Part shown: in pieces, positions 1 to 6,613 of the stretch
How positions within the stretch are numbered: the first letter of the stretch is position 1
Layout: each line of letters opens with the position of its first letter
NCBI GenBank assembly: GCA_023428425.1
Contig: JAEYYP010000333.1
Location: 1 to 10,875, forward strand
Origin: Pseudomonadota bacterium
Lineage (GTDB): Bacteria; Pseudomonadota; Alphaproteobacteria; Rhizobiales; Devosiaceae
Length of the DNA: 10,875 nt
Direction of reading: 5' to 3'
Made by a program: the position numbers and the translations under genes
The notes under the pieces: generated by a model
Told to the model about the DNA's origin: nothing
Database searches by the model: none
What the model saw: only the letters and a program-made list of their open reading frames with translations

Positions 1-2
1 GG

Positions 3-1766
3 GTGGCGCTGCGAGAAGCCGCCGATATCGCGTCGGCAGCAGGGCCCTGGCTGCAGATCCAGGCCCGGATGATCGCTCCCGAGGCGACTGGCGCGGTCAT
101 GCTGCGCGACGCCGACGGCCAGCTGAAGCCAGCAGCGACCTTGCCCGCCGATCGGCCGGCCGATCCGGCGCTGCTGCGCCTCGCCGACATGGCAATCCGG
201 CAGGGCCGCGGCGTTGTCGGCCTGACGCGCGGTGGCGATGGCGCGGTGGCTTATCCGCTGGTCATGCGCGACGGGGTGGCGGGTGCCGCCGTGATCTCCT
301 ACGCCGGTGAGCCGACGCGCGCCATGCGCCTGCTGCAATGGGGTATCGCGCAACTGCGCGACCTGGCGGCCCGGCGCGCGGTTCACTCAGGCGAAGCCGA
401 TCGCGCCCGCAGTGCCGCCGTGCTCGAACTGCTGTCGGTTACCCTCGACGAGGAGCGTTTCACCGCCTCGGCGCTGGCCGCCGCCACCCATCTGGCGCTC
501 GCCTTCAACTGCGACCGCGTCGCCATCGGCACGGTCCGGCGCGGCCACACCAAGGTTGCCGCCATTTCGCACAGCGCCACCTTCGGCAAGCAGATGCTGC
601 TGGTCGCGAAGCTTTCGGCCGCCATGGACGAGGCGATCGACCAGCGCGCCACCATCCTGTACCCGGCGCCCGATGCCGATGCGCCGCTCGCTACCCGCGC
701 CCACGCCGAACTGGTAGCCGAAGCCAGTCCGCGCCTCTGCACCATCCCGATGTTGGTGCGCGACAAGTTCTTCGGCGCCGTGGTGTTCGAGCGCCCGGCC
801 GATCGGTCGTTCACCCCCGAGGATGTCGAAATCCTCAGCGCTGCCGTCGCCGCCCTCGGCCCGCTGCTCGAGGAACGCCGGCTCAATGACCGGTGGATTG
901 GCTTCAAGCTCGGCGACAGTTTCACCGGCGTGCTGCGCCGCCTGTTCGGGCCGGGCCATGCCGGCCTCAAGACGACGGCCGCCAGCATCCTCGCCATCGC
1001 CGCTTTCCTCAGCTTCGCCACGGGCACCTACGAGGTGAGCGCCAAGGCGGGGCTCGAGGGGCTGGTGCGCCGCGCCGTGGTGGCGCCGCTCGATGGCTAC
1101 ATCAAGCTCGCCAACGCCCGGGCCGGCGACAGGGTAGGGGAGGGCGAGGTGATCGCCGCTCTCGAAGATAGCGACCTCACGCTCGAGCGCCTGCGGTGGA
1201 CCACCGAGCGGCAGCAGCGCCAGATCGAGTACGATCGCGCCTTCGCCGCCCGCGACCGCTCGGCGCTTGCCACCAGCCGCTCGCAGATCGACGAGGCCGA
1301 CGCGCAGATCAAGCTCGTCGACGAGCAGTTGAGCCGCCTGCAGCTCAAGGCGCCCTTCGATGCGCTGGTTACGGCCGGCGACCTCAGCCAGTCGATCGGC
1401 GCCGTGGTGAGCCGCGGCACCACGCTGTTCGAGCTGGCACCGCTCGATGCGTATCGGGTCACGCTGGCTGTCGATCAGAGCCAGATCGGCGATGTCGAAC
1501 TGGGGCAGACCGGGTCGGCGCTCTTCGCCGCCGTGCCCGACGAGCCGTTCGCTTTCGTCGTCGACAAGATCACCCCAGTCGCCGAGGCGCGTGAGGGCCA
1601 CACCGTGTTCCGGGTCGAGGGCAAGCTGACGGGCGCGCCCGAGCGCCTGCGGCCGGGCATGGACGGCGTCGCCAAGATCGAAGTCGAGCAGCGCCTGCTC
1701 GTCTGGATCTGGGCCCGTTCCTTCCTCGATTGGGCCCGCATCGCCTCGTGGCAGTGGCTGCGCTGA
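3..1766 (+). CDS. GAF-domain / HlyD-type periplasmic adaptor fusion (5' end possibly outside window)
   Basis: Probable inner-membrane adaptor (membrane fusion) protein with a cytoplasmic sensory half. Residues about 1-120 look like a degenerate GAF domain and about 140-290 like a clearer one, ending in the typical SFTPEDVEILSA helix. A single hydrophobic segment at about 322-341 follows. The HlyD part then comes in order: first lipoyl half-motif (359-388, APLDGYIKLANARAGDRVGEG), a helical hairpin rich in Gln/Glu/Arg (392-447), the second lipoyl half (448-480, starting LKAPFDALV) and a beta-barrel region (483-560). The C-terminal 20 residues carry five Trp (568, 570, 577, 583, 585) and look amphipathic. 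The frame is open to the left edge, so the GTG at 3 may not be the real start. The stop lies 6 bases before the next gene, an M50/HlyD protein, so the two are probably co-transcribed. The HlyD assignment is firm; the GAF ligand is unknown. Confidence 0.85.
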   Translation: MALREAADIASAAGPWLQIQARMIAPEATGAVMLRDADGQLKPAATLPADRPADPALLRLADMAIRQGRGVVGLTRGGDGAVAYPLVMRDGVAGAAVISYAGEPTRAMRLLQWGIAQLRDLAARRAVHSGEADRARSAAVLELLSVTLDEERFTASALAAATHLALAFNCDRVAIGTVRRGHTKVAAISHSATFGKQMLLVAKLSAAMDEAIDQRATILYPAPDADAPLATRAHAELVAEASPRLCTIPMLVRDKFFGAVVFERPADRSFTPEDVEILSAAVAALGPLLEERRLNDRWIGFKLGDSFTGVLRRLFGPGHAGLKTTAASILAIAAFLSFATGTYEVSAKAGLEGLVRRAVVAPLDGYIKLANARAGDRVGEGEVIAALEDSDLTLERLRWTTERQQRQIEYDRAFAARDRSALATSRSQIDEADAQIKLVDEQLSRLQLKAPFDALVTAGDLSQSIGAVVSRGTTLFELAPLDAYRVTLAVDQSQIGDVELGQTGSALFAAVPDEPFAFVVDKITPVAEAREGHTVFRVEGKLTGAPERLRPGMDGVAKIEVEQRLLVWIWARSFLDWARIASWQWLR

Positions 1767-1772
1767 CCGGCC

Positions 1773-3920
1773 ATGGCGAAATCGCCCTTTTCGCAGAACT
1801 GGTATCGCGTCGCCGACCTGACGCCGCGGCTGCGCTCGCACGCTACCATTCATCGCCAGCGTTTCCGTGGCGACACCTGGTACATCCTGCAGGACAACCA
1901 GTCCGGCCGGTACCACCGCATTTCGCCTTCCGCCAACCTGATGCTCAACCTGATGGATGGGCGCCGCACCGTGCGCGACATCTGGCAGGCCGTCGCTGAC
2001 AAAGCCAAGGACGAGCCGCCGACCCAGGACGAGACGATCCAGCTGCTCGGCCAGCTTCACGCCGCCGACCTGCTCACCGGCGAGACCCCGCCCGACATCG
2101 CTGAACTGGCCGAGCGCGCCCGCGAGACTGCCGACCGCGCGCTGATGCAGAAGCTGCGCAATCCGCTCGCCCTGCGCATGCCCCTCTTCGATCCGGACCG
2201 GATGCTGACCGCGCTAGTCCCGCTGTTCCGGCTCGTCTACACGGTCCCCGGCTTCCTCATCTGGCTCGGCGTCGTCATCGCCGGTGTGGTGCTGGCGGTG
2301 ATGCACTGGCAGGAATTGACATCCGACGTCGTGACCCAGGCGCTGTCGGCGCAGAACCTCCTCATCCTCGCCGCCGTCTATCCGCTCATCAAGCTGGTGC
2401 ACGAACTCGGCCACGCCTCCGCCACCAAGGTATGGGGCGGGCAACTGCACGAGTTCGGCATCATGCTGCTGGTACTGATCCCGGTGCCCTATGTCGATGC
2501 GTCGGCCTCGGCCGCGTTCCAGCAGAAGTGGAAGCGCCTCGTCGTCTCGGGCGCCGGCATCATGGTCGAACTGCTGCTGGCCGCGATCGCCATGATCGTC
2601 TGGGTCAACGCGGAGCCCGGCCTTGTCCGCGCCATCGCCTTCAACGTCATGCTGATCGGTGGCCTCTCGACCCTGCTGTTCAACGGTAATCCGCTGCTGC
2701 GTTTCGACGGCTACTACATCTTCGCCGACCTGATCGAGATTCCCAATCTCGGCACGCGCTCGAACAAGTACTTCTTCCACGTCGTGCAGAAATACCTGTT
2801 CGGCGTCGAGGACCAGGATAGTCCGGTCACCCACCCGTCCGAGCGCAAATGGCTGTTCGGCTATGCCGTGCTCGCCGCCATCTACCGCGTCGGCGTGTCG
2901 CTCGGCATTGCCAGCTTCGTGGCGACGCAGCTGTTCTTCGTCGGCATCGCGATCGCCATCTACACCCTGTTCCAGAGCTTCATCCTGCCCGCGTTCAAGG
3001 GGCTGTCCTTCGTGTTCTCGAACGGCAAGCTGAATGGCCACCGCACCCGCTCGGTGCTGGTGACGACGGGTTTCATCGGCTTCGTCTTCGCCGTCTTGTT
3101 CGCCATCCCGCTGCCCTATGCCACCGTGGCGCAGGGCGTCGTCTGGGTGCCCGAGGACTCGCTCGTCCGCTCCGGCACCGATGGCGTGGTGCAGCGCGTC
3201 GCGGCCCTCGACGGCGATGCCGTGCTGCCCGGCACGCCGCTGGTGCGGCTCGACGACCCCATCATCGACGCGCAGGTGAGCGTGCTCGAGGCCCAGCGGG
3301 GCGAGTACGCCGCCCAGCTCGATGCGGTGCGCGCCATCGATCCGGTGCAGGTGCGCCTCATCGAGGGACAGCTCAATCACATCGAGGGCCGGCTCGAAGC
3401 CTTCGCCGAGCGCAAGGCCAATCTCGACATCACCGCCCCGACCGATGGCCGCCTGCTGCTGCAGGACGGCGACGACCTCGTCGGCCGCTACGTCCGTCGC
3501 GGCGACCTCGTCGGCTATGTGGTCGGCGCCGACGCCCCGGTGCTGCGCGTCGTGGTTCCGCAGGCGCAGATCGACGTGGTGCGCGCCCGTCGCGGACCCA
3601 TCGACATCCGCTTCGCCGGCGACCTCGCCACTATCCGCCCCGCCGAAATCCTGCGCGAGGCCCCGGCGGCACAGCGCAACATTCCCTCGGCAACACTCAC
3701 CACCGAGGGTGGTGGCGAAATCCTCATCGATCCGCGCGACCCGAACCGCTCCAAGGCGCTCGAAGGCCTGTTCTTCGTCGATCTGCGCATCACCGATGGC
3801 AAGCCGGTGGACCGGCTCGGCGAGCGCGTTTTCGTGCGTTTCGATCACGGCAGCGAGCCGATCGCCTTCCGCCTGGTGCGCGCCTTGCGCCAGATTTTCC
3901 TCTCACGCTTCGGGCTCTGA
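1773..3920 (+). CDS. PqqD-like domain / M50 site-2-protease / HlyD fusion protein
   Basis: Polytopic membrane protein of 715 residues. Residues about 20-105 resemble a PqqD/RRE-type winged-helix domain: a YILQDNQSGRYHRIS strand pair, then LMDGRRTVRDIW and a C-terminal helix ending LLTG. In known systems such domains bind leader peptides. The zinc-protease motif HELGH is at 210-214 inside a hydrophobic helix. The second site-2-protease motif is NPLLRFDG (306-313), where Asp312 is the expected third metal ligand. Further hydrophobic segments lie at about 150-178, 195-240, 257-305, 360-400 and 428-450. The C-terminal part (about 455-690) is HlyD-like: SGTDGVVQRV and APTDGRLLLQDGD are lipoyl halves around a helical hairpin (496-548). 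The ATG at 1773 is the natural start, although no Shine-Dalgarno sequence precedes it, which suggests coupling to gene 1. Family relatives are often annotated as peptide zinc metalloprotease or peptidase M50. Whether it cleaves a peptide or acts only in export is not shown. Confidence 0.88.
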   Translation: MAKSPFSQNWYRVADLTPRLRSHATIHRQRFRGDTWYILQDNQSGRYHRISPSANLMLNLMDGRRTVRDIWQAVADKAKDEPPTQDETIQLLGQLHAADLLTGETPPDIAELAERARETADRALMQKLRNPLALRMPLFDPDRMLTALVPLFRLVYTVPGFLIWLGVVIAGVVLAVMHWQELTSDVVTQALSAQNLLILAAVYPLIKLVHELGHASATKVWGGQLHEFGIMLLVLIPVPYVDASASAAFQQKWKRLVVSGAGIMVELLLAAIAMIVWVNAEPGLVRAIAFNVMLIGGLSTLLFNGNPLLRFDGYYIFADLIEIPNLGTRSNKYFFHVVQKYLFGVEDQDSPVTHPSERKWLFGYAVLAAIYRVGVSLGIASFVATQLFFVGIAIAIYTLFQSFILPAFKGLSFVFSNGKLNGHRTRSVLVTTGFIGFVFAVLFAIPLPYATVAQGVVWVPEDSLVRSGTDGVVQRVAALDGDAVLPGTPLVRLDDPIIDAQVSVLEAQRGEYAAQLDAVRAIDPVQVRLIEGQLNHIEGRLEAFAERKANLDITAPTDGRLLLQDGDDLVGRYVRRGDLVGYVVGADAPVLRVVVPQAQIDVVRARRGPIDIRFAGDLATIRPAEILREAPAAQRNIPSATLTTEGGGEILIDPRDPNRSKALEGLFFVDLRITDGKPVDRLGERVFVRFDHGSEPIAFRLVRALRQIFLSRFGL

Positions 3921-3922
3921 CC

Positions 3923-4726
3923 ATGCGCCGCCTGCTGCCGCTCCTCGCTCTTCTCGCCACGCCGACACTGGCTCAGGAGTCGTTCGACTGCGTCATCGAT
4001 CCTTCGGCGACGCTCAAGCTGGGCAGCCCGGTATCAGGCCTGCTCGCCGAGGTGCTGGTCGATCGCGGCGATTTCGTCACCGCCGGACAGGAGGTGGCGC
4101 GGCTCGAATCCGGCATCGATGCCGCCACCGTCGAACTCGACGTGCTGCAGGCTGAATCCACCGAGCAATTGAACTCGGCGCAGACCAAGCTCGATCTCGC
4201 CCAAAGCCGCCTCGCTCGCACCAAGGCGCTGGCCGAGCGTGGCGTTGCCACCAACGAGCAGGTCGAGCTGCAATCGGCCGAAGTGCAGGTCGCCGAGCGC
4301 GAGCGCGACCTCGAGGTGCAGAAGCGCAAGCTCGCCGGCCTCGAGCTCGATCGCTCCCGAGCGCAGTTGGCGCGCCGCACCATCCGCGCGCCGATCTCGG
4401 GCTACATCGCGGCCCGCGGCCTCAGCGCTGGCGAGTATGTCGACCAGAACGCCGCCATCGTCACCCTGGTGGCGCTCGATCCGTTGCGGGTGGAAACCTT
4501 CCTGCCGGTGGCCTTCTGGCAGAAGGTGCAGCCTGGCATGGTAGCGCAGGTCAGCATCGCCGAGCCTGTCGCCGGTCAGCACCCGGCCACCGTCACCGTG
4601 GTCGATCGCGTCTTCGATGCGGCGAGCGGCACGTTCGGCGTCCGCCTCGACCTCAGCAACCCCGATGGCGCGCTGCCCGCCGGCCAACGCTGCACCGTCG
4701 CCTTCGACCTCGCGGCCGCGCAGTGA
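3923..4726 (+). CDS. Secreted HlyD/RND-type periplasmic adaptor subunit
   Basis: Periplasmic membrane-fusion protein of 267 residues. The N-terminus (MRRLLPLLALLATPTLA) is a Sec signal peptide with likely cleavage after Ala17. The next residue is Gln, not Cys, so it is not a lipoprotein. The first lipoyl half is at 34-62 (GSPVSGLLAEVLVDRGDFV), a long charged coiled-coil hairpin at 66-150, the second lipoyl half at 153-182 (IRAPISGYIAARG) and a beta-barrel at 187-263. Two Cys remain after processing (Cys23 and Cys257), near the two ends of the chain; they could form a disulfide. The protein is short for the family, lacking an extended C-terminal membrane-proximal domain. The gene starts 2 bases after the stop of the M50/HlyD gene. 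Its frame is open far upstream inside that gene, but the signal peptide fixes the start at 3923. No inner-membrane pump is encoded nearby, so its partner is unknown. Confidence 0.9.
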   Translation: MRRLLPLLALLATPTLAQESFDCVIDPSATLKLGSPVSGLLAEVLVDRGDFVTAGQEVARLESGIDAATVELDVLQAESTEQLNSAQTKLDLAQSRLARTKALAERGVATNEQVELQSAEVQVAERERDLEVQKRKLAGLELDRSRAQLARRTIRAPISGYIAARGLSAGEYVDQNAAIVTLVALDPLRVETFLPVAFWQKVQPGMVAQVSIAEPVAGQHPATVTVVDRVFDAASGTFGVRLDLSNPDGALPAGQRCTVAFDLAAAQ

Positions 4727-4752
4727 GCATAGCCCACGCACCCGCCTTCTTT

Positions 4753-4823
4753 ACCCTCCCCCTTGCGGGGAGGGTAGCGCAGCTTGGCCGCTTTGCCGGC
4801 CTAGCGAAGCTGGGGAGGGGGTA
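4753..4823 (+). repeat. GC-rich palindromic intergenic repeat, left copy
   Basis: A 71-bp unit that begins with a perfect 9-bp hairpin, ACCCTCCCC (4753-4761) pairing with GGGGAGGGT (4767-4775) around loop CTTGC. It continues through a CAGCTTGGCCG...CCTAGCGAAGC segment and ends in GGGGAGGGGGTA. This type of hairpin is a common dispersed extragenic repeat in Hyphomicrobiales. No T-run follows the stem, so it is not a classical intrinsic terminator, although it could stabilise or attenuate the upstream transcript between the adaptor genes and the biosynthetic run. Confidence 0.8.
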
Positions 4824-4853
4824 TGCAGTTGCCCAGAAGCGGGTCTCGGCGCC

Positions 4854-4924
4854 TACCCCCCTCCTGGTTGCGCTAGGCGCTGAAGCGCCAAGCTTCACCA
4901 CCTCCCCCCCAAGCGGGGCGGTGG
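4854..4924 (-). repeat. GC-rich palindromic intergenic repeat, right copy (inverted)
   Basis: Read on the minus strand this 71-bp stretch lines up end to end with the left copy at 4753-4823. It has a CCACC-x-CCCC type stem (4898-4907 with 4915-4924, one mismatch), the AAGCTTGGCGCTT...GCCTAGCGCAA middle and the GGAGGGGGGTA end. The two copies face each other across a 30-bp spacer, so the whole 4753-4924 block can fold into one large cruciform-like structure or into separate hairpins. The copies have diverged at many positions, so this is not a fresh duplication. Confidence 0.75.
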
Positions 4925-4958
4925 GCCTCGTGTTGCAGTCATCGATGGGCCGGACCTC

Positions 4959-5969
4959 ATGACCCCCGCCCCCGAAGACGCCTTCCTCGCGTCCTTCATC
5001 GGCAGCGCCGCGCTGGCGCTCGCCCTGCGCTCCGGCCTGATCGACAAGCTGGGGCAGGGGCCGCAAAACCTCGCCGCGCTCGCCGCCACGGCGACGCTCG
5101 ATCCGCGTGGCGTCGAACTGCTCGCGGGCCTGCTCGAAAGCGCCGGTGTGCTGACGTTGCGCGATGGCAAGCTGGCCCTCACCGCCGAGTTCGCGAAAGT
5201 CCTGCCGCGCCGCGCCGCGCTCGAGAGCAAGCTGGCATTCCTCGACCTCGCCGCGCGCGACGTGCTCGATCGTCTGCCGGAGATGCTGTTCGACACCGGC
5301 GCCTATGTCGGCTCCGGGCGGGTGTTCGAGCTCTTCCGCTACGACCGTGCCGCCACCACAAAGCCCGCGGACCTCGCCGCCACCAGCCGCTGGCTCGACT
5401 ACACCACGGCGCTCACCGAGCACGAGGGACCGCTGCTGGCCCCGCTCATGCCCCTCGCAGGCACGGCGCGCCTCCTCGATATCGGTGGCAACTCCGGCGC
5501 CTTCGCGCGCGCCCTCTGTGCCGTCAACCCTCAACTGCGTGCCACCGTCCTCGACCTGCCCGCCGTCACCGAACTCGGCCGCCGCTATCTGCGCGGCAGG
5601 CCCGAGGCCTCCCGCATCGATTTCGTCACCGCCGACGCCCGGCGCGATCCGCTACCGGCCGGCTACGACGCCATCAGCTTCAAGTCGGTGCTGCACGACT
5701 GGCCCGAGCCCGATATACGCCAACTGGTGGAACGGGCTCGCGACGCCCTGCAATCGGGTGGTCGCCTGTTCGTCGTCGAGCGGGGCGCATTCGCGCCCGG
5801 GTCTGCGCCGCTGCCTTACGTTGCTGCGGCCAATCTCGTCTTCGCCCGCTTCTACCGCCCGCCCTCGGCCTATGCTGAACTGCTGGCCGAGCTGGGATTC
5901 GGGGACATCAGCGTGCAGACCGTCGAGATCGAGATGCCCTTCCATGTCATTGCGGGGACGAAGCCGTGA
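4959..5969 (+). CDS. SAM-dependent O-methyltransferase (class I, Methyltransf_2-like)
   Basis: Methyltransferase of 336 residues in the style of the hydroxyindole/caffeate/polyketide O-methyltransferases. The N-terminal third is a helical winged-helix dimerisation region (about 5-85: FIGSAALALALRSGLIDKL, then a helix-turn-helix that selects substrate in this family). The SAM-binding Rossmann fold follows: motif I LLDIGGNSG at 172-180, the acidic strand end VLDLP at 197-201 and DFVTADARRDPLP at 221-233. LHDW at 245-248 carries His246, the catalytic base position in this family. GGRLFVVE at 267-274 is the post-motif strand. A small O-methylated substrate is therefore likely, but O- versus N- or C-methylation cannot be decided. 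It begins after the repeat block with an ATG and only a weak GGGCCGGA upstream, and its stop overlaps the GTG of the next gene. Known members act on free small molecules more often than on peptides. Confidence 0.85.
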   Translation: MTPAPEDAFLASFIGSAALALALRSGLIDKLGQGPQNLAALAATATLDPRGVELLAGLLESAGVLTLRDGKLALTAEFAKVLPRRAALESKLAFLDLAARDVLDRLPEMLFDTGAYVGSGRVFELFRYDRAATTKPADLAATSRWLDYTTALTEHEGPLLAPLMPLAGTARLLDIGGNSGAFARALCAVNPQLRATVLDLPAVTELGRRYLRGRPEASRIDFVTADARRDPLPAGYDAISFKSVLHDWPEPDIRQLVERARDALQSGGRLFVVERGAFAPGSAPLPYVAAANLVFARFYRPPSAYAELLAELGFGDISVQTVEIEMPFHVIAGTKP

Positions 5970-6613
5970 GCGCCCGCATCATCGCCATCTCCGCCCCGCC
6001 CGGTGGCGGCAAGTCGACGATCGCCGCAGCCTTGGCCGAACGCCTCGGCGCTGCCTTGGTCGAGTACGACGCCTACGACAAGCTCACCGAGCGCACACCC
6101 GAAGAAATCGCCGCCTGGCTCGCCGCTGGTGGCGCCTATGACGGGGTCGACGTGACCGACCTCGTCGCCGACCTCGAAGCCCTGCGCGATGGCGGCACCA
6201 TCCGCGACCGGCGCACCGGTGAAGAGCTTGCCGCCCGCGCTCTCATCGTCCTCGAGACGCCGTTCGGCCGCGCTCATCCCGCCATGGCGCCGCTGATCGA
6301 GACCTCGCTCTTTCTCGATACGCCTCCCGATGTGGCGCTGGCCCGCAAGGTGCGCGAGTTCGTCGCCCAGAACCTCGCCGATCCGGGCCCCGGCGGCCAC
6401 AAGCGCTTCCTCGTCTGGCTCGAACGGTACCTGCGCAACTACGAGGCGGTGACCCGGCCCGCCATCGCCATCCAGCGCCAGCGCGTGCTGCCGCTCGCCG
6501 ACCTCGTCATCCCCGCCGCCGACGCCGAGCGCGAGGCCATCGTCGAGCAGGCCGTGGACTTCCTCGTCCGCCGTGCCGCGCGGAAGGCGAAGCCGAGGAA
6601 GGGCGCGGAATGA
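5966..6613 (+). CDS. P-loop NTPase, uridine-kinase-like
   Basis: Soluble protein of 215 residues with a Walker A motif APPGGGKST at residues 10-18 (Lys16, Ser17); the usual first Gly is Ala10. YDAYDKL at 34-40 sits where uridine kinase, phosphoribulokinase and pantothenate kinase relatives have their Asp-containing substrate motif. RDRRTGEEL at 80-88 and the strand ALIVLETPFG at 92-101 also match the uridine-kinase pattern, as does SLFLDTPPDVALARKVRE at 114-131. The predicted activity is phosphorylation of a small hydroxyl-bearing molecule, with the substrate unknown. The start is GTG at 5966 (overlap GTGA with the methyltransferase stop), preceded by GGGGA at 5954-5958. The stop overlaps the halogenase ATG. 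Its position between a methyltransferase and a halogenase implies a role in the same pathway. The kinase fold is secure; the reaction is not. Confidence 0.8.
   Translation: MSARIIAISAPPGGGKSTIAAALAERLGAALVEYDAYDKLTERTPEEIAAWLAAGGAYDGVDVTDLVADLEALRDGGTIRDRRTGEELAARALIVLETPFGRAHPAMAPLIETSLFLDTPPDVALARKVREFVAQNLADPGPGGHKRFLVWLERYLRNYEAVTRPAIAIQRQRVLPLADLVIPAADAEREAIVEQAVDFLVRRAARKAKPRKGAE
6595..6603 (+). promoter_or_regulatory. Shine-Dalgarno for the halogenase gene
   Basis: GAGGAAGGG lies 6 bases upstream of the ATG at 6610, inside the 3' end of the kinase gene. It supports that start, which overlaps the kinase stop as ATGA. Confidence 0.6.

Noticed and set aside
387..2060. Long minus-strand open frame (557 codons) opposite genes 1 and 2
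   Set aside because: Low-complexity product rich in Gly, Arg, Ala, Asp and Glu, with no domain; it mirrors the codon bias of the GC-rich plus-strand genes and spans a real gene boundary.
2214..3848. Long minus-strand open frame (544 codons) opposite the M50/HlyD gene
   Set aside because: Product dominated by His, Asp, Glu, Gly and Arg with no recognisable fold, while the opposite strand encodes clear protease and HlyD motifs.
2849..3922. Upstream extension of the periplasmic adaptor gene (frame open for 625 codons)
   Set aside because: The extension is Arg/Pro/Ala-rich shadow of the M50/HlyD gene; a clean signal peptide starts at 3923.
4753..4775. Rho-independent terminator after the adaptor genes
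   Set aside because: The stem is strong, but no T-run follows and the sequence belongs to a longer dispersed repeat, so I call it a repeat.
4653..5534. Minus-strand open frame (293 codons) across the repeat and the methyltransferase gene
   Set aside because: Composition is Gly/Arg/Glu/Ala-rich with no motif, and it runs across the repeat block and opposite a well-supported methyltransferase.
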